Shown piece by piece: positions 7,268 through 15,343 of a DNA stretch of 39,083 nucleotides. Each line of letters starts with the position of its first letter. The first letter of the stretch is position 1. Below the pieces are notes generated by a model. It was given only the letters and a program-made list of their open reading frames with translations. It had not been told where the DNA came from and ran no database searches. The stretch is from Micromonospora rosaria (GTDB lineage Bacteria > Actinomycetota > Actinomycetes > Mycobacteriales > Micromonosporaceae), in contig NZ_LRQV01000057.1 in assembly GCF_001567585.1 (NCBI RefSeq), positions 1 to 39,083 on the forward strand. The letters are read 5' to 3'. Both the position numbers and the translations under genes were made by a program.

Positions 7268-8386
7268 GTGGAGCACTTCGCGCGGCTGCTGAAGGAGAGC
7301 TGGACCCTGGTCGAGTCCGACCGGGAACGGCTGAGTGGACACTTCTACGCGCGGCTCTTCCTCCTCGACCCGGAGCTGCGCACGCTGTTCCCGGCCGAGA
7401 TGTCCGGGCAGGGCGACCGGCTGCTGGAGGCGATCGTCACCGCGACGCAGACCGTCGACGACCCGGAGAGCTTCGACGAGTACCTGCGCGCGCTGGGCCG
7501 GGACCACCGCAAGTACCACGTCGACCCGGCGCACTACGCGACCATGGGCGTCGCCCTGATGGACGCGCTGCGCAGCACCGCCGGCGACGACTGGAACCTG
7601 GAGTACGACCAGGCGTGGCGGGACGCGTACGCGGCGATCTCGGCGAAGATGATGGCCGGGGCGGAGAACGACCGGAACCCGCCGTTCTGGCACGGCGAGG
7701 TGCTGACCCACGAGCGGGTCGGCCCCGACACGGCGGTGCTGACCTGCCGCGCGTTGCAGTACCCGCTGCCCTGGCGGGCCGGCCAGTACGTCAGCGTCGA
7801 GGTGCCTCGGTACCTGCCCCGGGTGTGGCGGACGTACTCGGTGGCGAACGCCCCCAACGACGACAACGTGCTGGAGTTCCACGTCCGCACGCCGACCGGG
7901 GCGGGCTGGCTCTCCGGTGCCCTGGTCCGCCGGGTCCGCCCCGGTGACCTGCTCCGGCTGGCCGCGCCGATGGGGTCGATGACCCTGGACCGCTCCTCCA
8001 CCCGGGACATCCTGGCGGTGGCGGGCGGGGTGGGCCTGGCCCCGGTCAAGGCGCTGGTCGAGGAGTTGGCCACGTACAACCGGACCCGCTGGGTGCACGT
8101 CTTCTACGGGGCGCGCCGCCCGGCGGACCTGTACGCCCTGCCGGGGCTGCGCGAGCTGGTCGAGGCGCACCCGTGGCTGTCGGTGACCCCGGCGTGCAGC
8201 GAGGACCCGGACTTCGACGGCGAGCGGGGTGCCGTCTCCGACGTGGTCACCCGGTACGGGCCGTGGACCAACCACGACTGTTACGTCTCCGGCTCGGCGC
8301 GGATGGTCCGGGCCACCCTGCGGGCGCTCGCCGAGGACGAGGTGCCGCCGTCGCGGATCCGGTACGACACGTTCGGCAACCTCTGA
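7268..8386 (+). CDS. Flavohaemoglobin-like globin-FAD/NAD reductase (nitric oxide dioxygenase type)
   Basis: 372 residues in two parts. Residues 1 to about 135 are a globin domain, with the proximal haem His in DHRKYHVDPAHY. Residues about 140-372 are a ferredoxin-NADP reductase-like module: FAD motif RTYSVAN, NAD(P)-binding GGVGLAPVKALVEEL, the CYVSGSARMV segment and a C-terminal YDTFGNL. Members turn NO plus O2 and NAD(P)H into nitrate in the cytoplasm. Start: GTG 7268, seven bases after GAGGGAG (7254-7260); the frame is open further upstream, but no better site exists. It is transcribed alone, divergent from the CPBP gene, and ends at a strong terminator. Length is slightly short of typical Hmp (about 400). 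Confidence 0.9.
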   Translation: MEHFARLLKESWTLVESDRERLSGHFYARLFLLDPELRTLFPAEMSGQGDRLLEAIVTATQTVDDPESFDEYLRALGRDHRKYHVDPAHYATMGVALMDALRSTAGDDWNLEYDQAWRDAYAAISAKMMAGAENDRNPPFWHGEVLTHERVGPDTAVLTCRALQYPLPWRAGQYVSVEVPRYLPRVWRTYSVANAPNDDNVLEFHVRTPTGAGWLSGALVRRVRPGDLLRLAAPMGSMTLDRSSTRDILAVAGGVGLAPVKALVEELATYNRTRWVHVFYGARRPADLYALPGLRELVEAHPWLSVTPACSEDPDFDGERGAVSDVVTRYGPWTNHDCYVSGSARMVRATLRALAEDEVPPSRIRYDTFGNL

Positions 8387-8405
8387 CGACTTTCCTCCCC
8401 CCAAT

Positions 8406-8447
8406 GCCGGGTCGCGTGCCCCTGCCCCCTGGGGCACGCGACCCGGC
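8406..8447. terminator. 17-bp perfect hairpin between convergent genes
   Basis: Arms 8406-8422 and 8431-8447 are exact reverse complements with an eight-base loop. Placed 20 bases after the flavohaemoglobin stop and 29 bases from the stop of the convergent XRE-deformylase gene; likely bidirectional. Confidence 0.88.
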
Positions 8448-8475
8448 CCCCCGTCGCCGGGCAGCCGCCGTGGGG

Positions 8476-10002
8476 TCAGTACCGCCAGGGGTGGCCGGTC
8501 TCCCGGTACTCCTCGACCGGCACCAGGGGCACGCCCGGTGCCATCCGGTCGACGTAGAGGCGTCCGTCGAGGTGGTCGACCTCGTGGGCCACCAGCCGGG
8601 CCATGCCGAACTCGAAAGACGTGATCATCCGGCTGCCGTCCCAGTGGGCGTGCTCGACGTCGAGCCGGAGCGGCCGGGGCACCAGACCCCGGTGGTCGAA
8701 GAAGGAGAGGCAGCCCTCGTACTGCTCGTCGGTGTCCGGGGCGGCGTCCACCACCCGGGGGTTGAGCAGGACCACCGGCTCGGCGCCACGGCCCGGCGGG
8801 CGGACCACCGCCGCCGCCCAGCCGAGACCGAGCTGCGGGGCGGCGAGGCCGACGCCCTTGGAGAACGGGTGCAGTTCGTCCAGCCGGGCCAGCGCGGCGG
8901 TCAACCGGTCGACCACGTCCCGGGCGATCGGCTCCTGGCCGGGCAGGTCGAACTGGCGGGCCGGCTGCCGCAGCAGGTCGGCGCCGCGCTGCACGATGCC
9001 GAACTCGCGCATCCGGTCGCTGGCGCGGACCGGGGCACCGGACTCCGTCTCGTCCGGGTCAACGCCGGGCTGGCTGCGGAACCGCCACTGCATCCGGTAG
9101 CGGGCGTTGAGCGGCGGCTCCTCGGTCGACCACTCGAAGACCGCCCGGCCGCCCTCGTCGCGCCGGTGCACGGGGGTACGCAGCGGCCCCTCCTCGGCCG
9201 ACAGCGAGGTCTCCGCTCCCCAGACCTGCGGGTCCAGCTCGGCCGGCAGGTCCAGCCGGACGGCCAGGTGCCGGGTCGGCAGCCGGACGGCCCGCTGGAA
9301 CCAGGGCCCCCACTTGTCCCGCCCGACCTGGTAGGCGTACTCGATGGTGGCCCGGTGCCCCGGGTAGAGCGGGAAGCGTCGGTCGCCGTTCTCGAAGAGC
9401 AGCCAGATCTCCTTGAACGCGTCCCGGTCGTGCTTGGCCCGCCAGTGCATCGGCTCCTGCTCGGCACCGTCCTCCCGGACGGCGTGCAGTTGCAGCTCGG
9501 CGAAGGTCAGCGGGTGCTCCCGGTGGTGCCGGTTGGAGCGGCCGGGGTCGGTCGGGTACCGGTCGACGGCCACCCGGGCGAGGTAGCGGGTGACCGGCTC
9601 GGTGCCGGCGTTGTACAGCTCCCGCCGGATGACGCACCGGTACCCGTCGTCGGTGTACGTGAGGGAGGCGATCTCCCGTTCCACGATCAGGCCGGTGCCG
9701 GGGGGCAGCCACTGCCCGGGTGGGGGCGGCTCCCGGTGCGCCGGGATGGTCCGGGCGTGCCGCAGCTCGTCGTACTCCCGGTAGCGCTGCCAGATCGCGC
9801 CGCTGGCCTCCAGGACGGCCTCCGCCCGGCGGGCGAAGTCCTCGGTGGGGCGGTGCCGGCGGCCCTCGACGTGGCTGACGTACGACGGGTCGAATCCCAT
9901 CATCGTGGCGAGCTGTTTCTTGGACAGCCCCCGACCCGTGCGGTGCCGGGCGAGCTCGGCCGCGAAGGAGTCGGCGGCCCGGTCGAGTGGGGATGTCGTC
10001 AT
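8476..10002 (-). CDS. XRE helix-turn-helix regulator fused to peptide deformylase
   Basis: 508 residues with three parts. Residues about 8-62 are an XRE helix-turn-helix (LSKKQLATMMGFDPSYVSHV). Residues about 105-310 are a beta-rich middle domain of unknown role (EREIASLTYTDDGYRCVIRR, PGHRATIEYAYQVGRDKWGP). Residues about 335-508 are a peptide deformylase with all three signature motifs: GVGLAAPQ at 383, EGCLSF at 429 (metal Cys 431) and HEVDH at 473 (metal His 473 and 477, catalytic Glu 474). Deformylase removes the formyl group from new N-termini; here the metal site looks intact, so both DNA binding and hydrolysis are plausible. Start: ATG 10002, preceded by GAGGAAG; a longer frame to 10029 lacks a site. 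The C-terminal tail (EYRETGHPWRY) is longer than I expect in a housekeeping enzyme. No second deformylase gene lies in the window. Confidence 0.88.
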   Translation of the reverse strand: MTTSPLDRAADSFAAELARHRTGRGLSKKQLATMMGFDPSYVSHVEGRRHRPTEDFARRAEAVLEASGAIWQRYREYDELRHARTIPAHREPPPPGQWLPPGTGLIVEREIASLTYTDDGYRCVIRRELYNAGTEPVTRYLARVAVDRYPTDPGRSNRHHREHPLTFAELQLHAVREDGAEQEPMHWRAKHDRDAFKEIWLLFENGDRRFPLYPGHRATIEYAYQVGRDKWGPWFQRAVRLPTRHLAVRLDLPAELDPQVWGAETSLSAEEGPLRTPVHRRDEGGRAVFEWSTEEPPLNARYRMQWRFRSQPGVDPDETESGAPVRASDRMREFGIVQRGADLLRQPARQFDLPGQEPIARDVVDRLTAALARLDELHPFSKGVGLAAPQLGLGWAAAVVRPPGRGAEPVVLLNPRVVDAAPDTDEQYEGCLSFFDHRGLVPRPLRLDVEHAHWDGSRMITSFEFGMARLVAHEVDHLDGRLYVDRMAPGVPLVPVEEYRETGHPWRY

Positions 10003-10204
10003 CAGCTTCCTCGTTGCCGGGTAGCACAAGTCTCACGTTCCGTGCCGGAACCCGCACAGGACTGCCCCGTTGCCGACACTTCCCTTGACAAGCACACCGA
10101 GATGATCTGCGAGTGAAACGCCCCACGTTTCCTGCTCTGCCCGGCGGGAAGACGCCAGCGCCGGCCCCGATCGGCCGATCCCACGACTTCCCCACCCGAC
10201 CGAG

Positions 10205-10223
10205 TGTGGTTAGGCTAGCCTTA
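10205..10223. promoter_or_regulatory. Iron box (IdeR/DmdR/DtxR-type operator)
   Basis: The 19-base site TGTGGTTAGGCTAGCCTTA matches the actinobacterial iron-box consensus TTAGGTTAGGCTAACCTAA at 15 of 19 positions by my alignment, and contains the perfect palindrome AGGCTAGCCT. It ends 41 bases before the FhuF-like start, where it would cover the promoter. Repression by the iron-loaded DtxR-family regulator is inferred. Confidence 0.78.
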
Positions 10224-10264
10224 GCTGACGGTGATCGACGGTCCGGTCCGGGGGGTGGGTGCTG

Positions 10265-11050
10265 ATGACAGCGGTGATGCCGAGGCAGCACGCCGCCGCC
10301 CCGCTCGCGCCGGTGACCGCCACCCTGCGCGCCATGTTCGGCACCGACGACCTGCCCGGCCTCGCCCCCGGCCTGCTGGTCGCCGACGACCTCGGCTGGG
10401 CCCCGGCGAGCACGCTGATCGACGGCAGCCGACTGCCCGACCTGCTGGCCGACGCCGCCCGTCGCTGGGGCGGCCCCCCGCACGGCAGCGCCGCCGTGGC
10501 GTGGAAGGCCTACAGCTACTGGGCGGCGCTGCCGGTGGTGCTGGGCTGGGCCGCCGCCCGCCGGGTGCCGCTGGCCGTGCCGGCCGACGTGCTGGTCGAC
10601 CTCGGCCCGCAGCGCCCGGTCACCCTGGGCCTGCGCCCGTCGACCACCGTCGCGGTGCTGCCCGGCGACCCGCTGGCCCTGCTCGGCCTGCCCCAGGTCC
10701 GGATCGTCGCCGACGAGGCCGACCTGCTCCGCCTGCTGCGCGCCACCCTGCTCGACGCCCACCTCGCCCCGCTGATCACGGCGATCCAGCGGGAGGTCCG
10801 CATCGGCACCCGCGCCCTGCTCGGCTCGGTGGCCTCCGGCATCGCGCACGGCATCCTGCGCGCCGCCGACGCGCTGCCCGGTCCCTCGACGCAGACCGTG
10901 CAGACCCTGCTCGGCGTCCTCGACCTGGCCGACCTCGTCGACCTGGTGCCCGGCCCGACCGGCGAGCCGACCGTGCAGCGGCGCACCTGCTGCCTGGCCT
11001 TCACCCTGCCCAGCCCGAAGCTCTGCCAGGGCTGCTGCATCCGCTCCTGA
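10265..11050 (+). CDS. FhuF-like ferric (siderophore) iron reductase
   Basis: 261 residues. The C-terminus carries CC-x10-C-x2-C (Cys 242, 243, 254, 257), the unusual [2Fe-2S] cluster motif that defines the FhuF family of ferric-siderophore reductases. The rest is an alpha-helical IucA/IucC-like region (residues 1-235) with a tract AVAWKAYSYWAALPVVLGWA typical of these proteins. Role: cytoplasmic reduction of imported ferric siderophore to release Fe(II). Start: ATG 10265; a GTG at 10259 two codons earlier is possible. The iron box just upstream supports an iron-starvation gene. It is not followed by transporter or siderophore genes, so it appears to act as a stand-alone regulon member. Confidence 0.85.
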   Translation: MTAVMPRQHAAAPLAPVTATLRAMFGTDDLPGLAPGLLVADDLGWAPASTLIDGSRLPDLLADAARRWGGPPHGSAAVAWKAYSYWAALPVVLGWAAARRVPLAVPADVLVDLGPQRPVTLGLRPSTTVAVLPGDPLALLGLPQVRIVADEADLLRLLRATLLDAHLAPLITAIQREVRIGTRALLGSVASGIAHGILRAADALPGPSTQTVQTLLGVLDLADLVDLVPGPTGEPTVQRRTCCLAFTLPSPKLCQGCCIRS

Positions 11051-11105
11051 CCGACCCCACCCACCCGGCCGGTCACGGATCACCCACCGTTTTCTCCCGG
11101 GTCGG

Positions 11106-12923
11106 TCAGCCGGTCAGCGGGCGGACGTCCCAGAGCCACACCCCACCGGTACGGGTCGGCTCGATCCCGGTCAGCTCGGTCATCCCCCGCCGCAGCGCCT
11201 CCTCCTGCCGGTGCGGACCGAGCACCACCACCCCCGCCCGCCAGTACCGCAGGTCCGTCAGGGCGGCGGCCCGGTCCCGCCCGGTGACCGCCGGCACCTC
11301 CCCGGTGCTGCGGATCGTGTCGAAGAACTCGCTGGTCGGTCGGGGCGTCGCGCCGTACAGCGCGATCGGCCCCTCGGGCGCGTCCGGGCGGGTGTCCGGC
11401 CCGAGGAAGTAGCCCTGGGCCAGCGGCATCTCCAGACCGGTCCGGGCCGACCAGCGCAGCGGCTCGGCGTACTCGGTGTCCGGCAGGGGCAGGGTGACCA
11501 GGCTGCGCCCGCCGGCCAGGTACGGCCGCCAGGCCCCCGAGGTGACGAACTCCGGGGTCGGCTCGAAGCGGGTGGTGGGCAGCGGGGTGGGCAGCACCGG
11601 CACCAGCGCCATCGCCAGGACGAGACCGGTGACCGCGCGGATCTGCCGCCGCTGCTCCGGATGCTCCCGGGCGAGCAGCCGGACCCGCTCCGCGCCGAGC
11701 GCCAGCAGCAGCCCGACCACCGGGACGAGCGCCAGCGACCAGCGGGTGGGCACCACGGAGTGCAGGATCGGCAGGTTCTCCAGGGCCGCCCAGGGCGCGG
11801 GGACGCCGGTGTCCCGGCCGGCGAAGCGGATCTCCCGGCCCAGCGAGAGCACGGCCAGCAGCCCGCCGAGGACGGCCAGGCCGAGCACGACCGGGCTGCG
11901 CCGCATCCACCACACCAGGGCCGCCACCAGGATGACCAGTGGCCAGCCGAAGAAGCCGTTCTCCTCGGTGGGGTTGCGGGCCAGGTGGGCGGTGGCCCGG
12001 GGGTCCCCGGCGAGCGACTCCCCGGCGAACGAGACGAACGAGGCCAGGTCGGTGGAGTAGCCCCGGATCAGCCGGGACAGCCCCTGGTACGCGCCGGGGC
12101 CGAAGAACTGGACGTAGAGCGGGTACGCCAGGAGCACCGCGGAGAGCACGGCGGCGACGGCGAGGCCGGCCAGGAACGGGCGGGTACCCCGGCGCAGGTC
12201 GGGGCGGCCGAGGGCCAGCGCGGCGACCACCACCCCGAGACCGATCGCGGTCACCAGCAGCACCTCCAGGTTGATGAAGGCCTGCCAGACGATGAGCAGC
12301 CCGAGCAGGACGCCGTTGCGCAGCCAGCGGCCCGCTTCGGCCAGCCGCAGGGTCCGCCACACGATCAGCGGTACGACGTACTGGGCGACGATGTTCGGGT
12401 GGGCGTTGGCGTGCGACACCATCGCCGGGGCGTACGCGCAGAACGCCGCGCCCAGCCAGGCCGGGCCCCGGCTGCCGATCAGCGCCCGGGAGAGCACCAG
12501 GTACCAGGCGGTGGCGGTGAGGATCAGGCCACCGGTGAGAAAGACCAGAAAGGCGGCGCGCGGACCGGCCAGCAGGGTCACCGGGGACAAGGGTATTGAT
12601 ACCGACAATACGGACGTATTTGCCACCAAATTGACACTGTCCGGCACATTCATCCGATTCGAGCCGAACGGATAGTCGAAATCAGTCACCACCCGAGCAC
12701 CGTGCGCCATCATCCATTCGAAGAGCGCCTGGTCGGAGAGGTTGTCCCGGATGTCCTGCCGGGGGTCCAGCCAGAGTCGCAGCGTCACCCAGAAGGCCAG
12801 CAGGACGAAGCTGAGCCCGGCGGCGACGTCCACCCACCGCCCGGCCCGGCGTCGCGCTGCCTGGTCGGCACCCTGTTCACCGGTGCCGACGGACGGACAC
12901 GGGTCCGAATGAGGAGTAGTCAT
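11106..12923 (-). CDS. Polytopic membrane protein, glycosyltransferase-like
   Basis: 605 residues with a cytoplasmic N-terminus, a first membrane segment at about 31-50, about ten further hydrophobic segments to about residue 440, and a soluble C-terminal domain (about 450-605) with PLPDTEYAEPLRWSARTG and DLRYWRAGVVVLG. The pattern of an early D-rich extracytoplasmic loop (SDQALFEWMMAHG, DFDYPFGSNRMNVPDSV) followed by many helices resembles lipid-linked-sugar glycosyltransferases of the GT-C fold; a substrate cannot be named. Start: ATG 12923 (MTTPHSD); upstream frame to 13148 is rejected because it enters the divergent methyltransferase. The first 300 bases hold an AT-rich patch (about 12595-12700) unlike the rest of the gene. 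The gene is divergent from the methyltransferase at 13135. Confidence 0.75.
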   Translation of the reverse strand: MTTPHSDPCPSVGTGEQGADQAARRRAGRWVDVAAGLSFVLLAFWVTLRLWLDPRQDIRDNLSDQALFEWMMAHGARVVTDFDYPFGSNRMNVPDSVNLVANTSVLSVSIPLSPVTLLAGPRAAFLVFLTGGLILTATAWYLVLSRALIGSRGPAWLGAAFCAYAPAMVSHANAHPNIVAQYVVPLIVWRTLRLAEAGRWLRNGVLLGLLIVWQAFINLEVLLVTAIGLGVVVAALALGRPDLRRGTRPFLAGLAVAAVLSAVLLAYPLYVQFFGPGAYQGLSRLIRGYSTDLASFVSFAGESLAGDPRATAHLARNPTEENGFFGWPLVILVAALVWWMRRSPVVLGLAVLGGLLAVLSLGREIRFAGRDTGVPAPWAALENLPILHSVVPTRWSLALVPVVGLLLALGAERVRLLAREHPEQRRQIRAVTGLVLAMALVPVLPTPLPTTRFEPTPEFVTSGAWRPYLAGGRSLVTLPLPDTEYAEPLRWSARTGLEMPLAQGYFLGPDTRPDAPEGPIALYGATPRPTSEFFDTIRSTGEVPAVTGRDRAAALTDLRYWRAGVVVLGPHRQEEALRRGMTELTGIEPTRTGGVWLWDVRPLTG

Positions 12924-13134
12924 GGCAATTCGGATCGTAGTGAGGCGAAGGCGGCACCGTGCAGGTTTCGGGGTACTGACGTAATATGTGCCGGGTTCGC
13001 TGACCGCCGATCTCGCGCCGCCCCCGACCCGCAATTCGGCCATCCCGGTCCCCCGCTTCCGAACCGGTCGGGTCGGATGATTCACTCTGTCGGTCCAGGC
13101 GCGGGTCCAGTCATACCGTGAGGAATCGACGACG

Positions 13135-13845
13135 ATGGCAGAAATCACTGGGGATCAGCGCATCCAGTCCGAGGTGCTCGAAGGCCTGGCCACCGCGGTC
13201 AACCACCGCAGATGGTTCGTTGAGCTGGCCCTGCCGTACCTCGGCGACGATCCCATCGAGATCGGCAGCGGCCTGGGCGACTACGCCCTGGAGTGGGCGC
13301 CGCACGTCCCCCGCTTCACCGCCACCGAGGCGGACCCGGACCGGCTGATCTCCCTCAAGGAACGGCTCGCCGACCAGCCCACCATCGAGGTACGGCAGAT
13401 GCTGCTGCCGCACTCCGAGGACGGCGACTACAGCGCGGCCGTGTCGTACAACGTCCTGGAGCACATCGACGACCACGTCGGCGCGCTGAGCAGCATGCGG
13501 GAGCTGGTCCGCCCCGGCGGTGCCGTGATCATCATCGTGCCGGCGTTCATGTTCGCGATGAGCCCCGCCGACATCGCCACCGGCCACGTCCGCCGGTACA
13601 CCAAGAAGACCCTGGCCGCCGCGATGACCGAGGCGGGCCTGCGGGTCGAGAAGATCCACTACGCCAACGCGCTCGGCCTGATCGGCTACTTCATGGCCAC
13701 CAAGGTCTTCCGGCTGATGCCGAAGGAGGGCCCCATGGTCAAGGTGTACGACACCCTGGTCCTGCCCGCGACCAAGGCCGCCGAGCAGCTCGTCCTGCCG
13801 CCGTTCGGCCAGTCCGTCTTCGCCGTCGCCCGCGTCCCCGGCTGA
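13135..13845 (+). CDS. Class I SAM-dependent methyltransferase
   Basis: 236 residues. Motif I is IEIGSGLGDYALEWAP (about 40-55), an acidic residue after strand 2 is seen in ATEADPDRL, and the post-motifs are SYNVLEHIDDHVGALSSM and LVRPGGAVIIIVPA, all usual for the methyltransferase 11/25-type fold. Substrate unknown; proteins of this type often sit beside glycosyltransferases and modify sugars or lipids, which fits the divergent membrane protein but is only inference. Start: ATG 13135 with GAGG 11 bases upstream. It ends before a 21-bp hairpin terminator. Confidence 0.88.
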   Translation: MAEITGDQRIQSEVLEGLATAVNHRRWFVELALPYLGDDPIEIGSGLGDYALEWAPHVPRFTATEADPDRLISLKERLADQPTIEVRQMLLPHSEDGDYSAAVSYNVLEHIDDHVGALSSMRELVRPGGAVIIIVPAFMFAMSPADIATGHVRRYTKKTLAAAMTEAGLRVEKIHYANALGLIGYFMATKVFRLMPKEGPMVKVYDTLVLPATKAAEQLVLPPFGQSVFAVARVPG

Positions 13846-13917
13846 CCCCACCCCCTGCGGCCCACCCATCCCGCACCGCAGCGCCCGCCGGCCCACCCCG
13901 TCTGCCCCCAGGTCGCC

Positions 13918-13972
13918 ACGTCCTGGTTGTCGTGGCCTTCGCCACAGGTTGAGGCCACGACAACCAGGACGT
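13918..13972. terminator. 21-bp perfect hairpin between convergent genes
   Basis: Arms 13918-13938 and 13952-13972 are exact reverse complements with a 13-base loop. It lies 72 bases beyond the methyltransferase stop and 22 bases from the stop of the convergent PEBP gene. Long perfect arms suggest a bidirectional terminator. Confidence 0.88.
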
Positions 13973-13994
13973 CACCGTCGCTGACCGCGTCGGA

Positions 13995-14528
13995 TCAGGC
14001 GGTCACCTGGTACGTGGGGCGGATGACCGCCCGCGCCAGGGTGTGGAAGGCCAGGTTGAAGCCCACGTACGCCGGGCTCGCCCCGGGGCCCACGTCGAGC
14101 CGCTCCACGTCCACCGCGTGCACCGCGAAGACGTACCGGTGCGGCCGGTCCCCGGCCGGCGGGGCGGCCCCGCCGTACCCGGTGTCCCCGTAGTCGTTGC
14201 GGATGCTGAACGCCCCACCCAGGCCGGTCTCGTCGACCCCGCCCGCCAGCTCGGTCACCGAGACCGGCACGTCGACCAGCACCCAGTGCCAGAAACCGCT
14301 GCCGGTCGGCGCGTCCGGGTCGAAGCAGGTGACCACGAAACTCTTCGTCTCGGCCGGGAACCCGGACCAGGACAGGTGCGGCGAGACGTTCCCACCCCCG
14401 ACACTGCCGTGCGCGTACGTCGCGTCCATCGGCTCGCCGTTGCGCACGTCGTCGCTGCTCAACGCGAACGACCCCACGGTCGGCAGCAGCTCGTACGGGT
14501 CCGGGGCGATCGGTCGTTCCAGGGTCAT
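13995..14528 (-). CDS. YbhB/YbcL family PEBP (Raf kinase inhibitor-like) protein
   Basis: 177 residues. The PEBP fold signatures are clear: NVSPHLSWSGFPAETKSF near residue 48, CFDPDAPTGSGFWHWVLVDV (ligand pocket DPDAP and GxxHW), and PPAGDRPHRYVFAVHAVDV. No signal peptide, so cytoplasmic. The molecular role of bacterial PEBP proteins is not settled; small anion or phospholipid head-group binding is proposed for the family. Start: ATG 14528 with AAGGA at about 10 bases spacing; upstream codons to 14669 are excluded. Monocistronic. Confidence 0.9.
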   Translation of the reverse strand: MTLERPIAPDPYELLPTVGSFALSSDDVRNGEPMDATYAHGSVGGGNVSPHLSWSGFPAETKSFVVTCFDPDAPTGSGFWHWVLVDVPVSVTELAGGVDETGLGGAFSIRNDYGDTGYGGAAPPAGDRPHRYVFAVHAVDVERLDVGPGASPAYVGFNLAFHTLARAVIRPTYQVTA

Positions 14529-14767
14529 CGGGACGGATCCTTCCGGTGAGCGGATTGTCTGCGCACCTTCATACCCCGCCGGAGCCGGCGAACCGACCAC
14601 CGCCACCGATCCGGAATCCGCCCGACCGGGACACCCGACGCGGCGCACACCCCTGTCGCTATCGTCCAAGACCCCGCACCGCCCGGTCGATAGCCTTCCG
14701 GAGGTGGCCGCGACGGGCGGGAACTCCGGCCGGGGCGCGGTGCTCGACGACGGATACGGAGACTGTG

Positions 14768-15343
14768 GTGACGCGCGAACTGGTGTGGACCGGGTTCATC
14801 TCGCTCGACGGGATCGTGGACTCCCCGGGAGGCACGGCCGAAGGACACCCCAACGGCGGATGGGTGTTCCGCACGCCGTTCGACCCCGACTCCTACTCGC
14901 TCAAGGGCGAGGAGCTTCAGGAGACCACCGCGCTGATGTTCGGACGCCGCAGCTACGAGGCCTTCGCCTCGGTGTGGCCGCAGTCCGACGACCACGCCGA
15001 CTACCGGGACCTCCCGAAGTACGTCGTCTCCACGACCCTCGACGAGGACGCGCTCGTCGGCGGGTGGGGCGAGCAGCAGATCCTGCGCTCGGTGAAGGAC
15101 GTCGCCGCCCTCAAGGAGACCGACGGCGGCGCGATCTTCATCCACGGCAGCGCCGCACTCGCCTGCGGCCTGGCCGACGCCGACCTCATCGACCGGTACA
15201 ACCTGCTGGTCTTCCCGGTGCTGCTCGGCGACGGCAAGAGCGTCTTCCCCGGGCGGGCGCGCGACGAACAGCGGCTAGCCCTGCGCGAGTCCGCCGCCTA
15301 CCCCAACGGCGTCCTCAAGGCCGTCTACGACATCGTCCGCTAG
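14768..15343 (+). CDS. Dihydrofolate reductase family (RibD C-terminal-like) protein
   Basis: 191 residues with the RibD_C fold: opening MTRELVWTGFISLDGIVDSP, the TALMFGRRSYEAFASVWP segment, ALKETDGGAIFIHGSAALA (nucleotide loop) and IDRYNLLVFPVLLGDGKSVF. These proteins bind NADPH; actinobacterial members are oxidoreductases of unknown substrate rather than true FolA. Start: GTG 14768, six bases after GGAG (14758-14761). Its last 69 bases overlap the 3' end of the convergent AraC gene, so the transcripts are mutually antisense there. Confidence 0.88.
   Translation: MTRELVWTGFISLDGIVDSPGGTAEGHPNGGWVFRTPFDPDSYSLKGEELQETTALMFGRRSYEAFASVWPQSDDHADYRDLPKYVVSTTLDEDALVGGWGEQQILRSVKDVAALKETDGGAIFIHGSAALACGLADADLIDRYNLLVFPVLLGDGKSVFPGRARDEQRLALRESAAYPNGVLKAVYDIVR

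Noticed and set aside
8476..10029. Ordinary housekeeping peptide deformylase with a misplaced start.
   Set aside because: The helix-turn-helix and middle domain are in one uninterrupted frame with the deformylase, and the start ATG 10002 has a good ribosome binding site, so it is a true fusion.
10085..10114. TTGACA on the forward strand as the fhuF promoter -35.
   Set aside because: No acceptable -10 follows at 16-19 bases, and the site is about 175 bases from the gene; the iron box lies much closer to the start.
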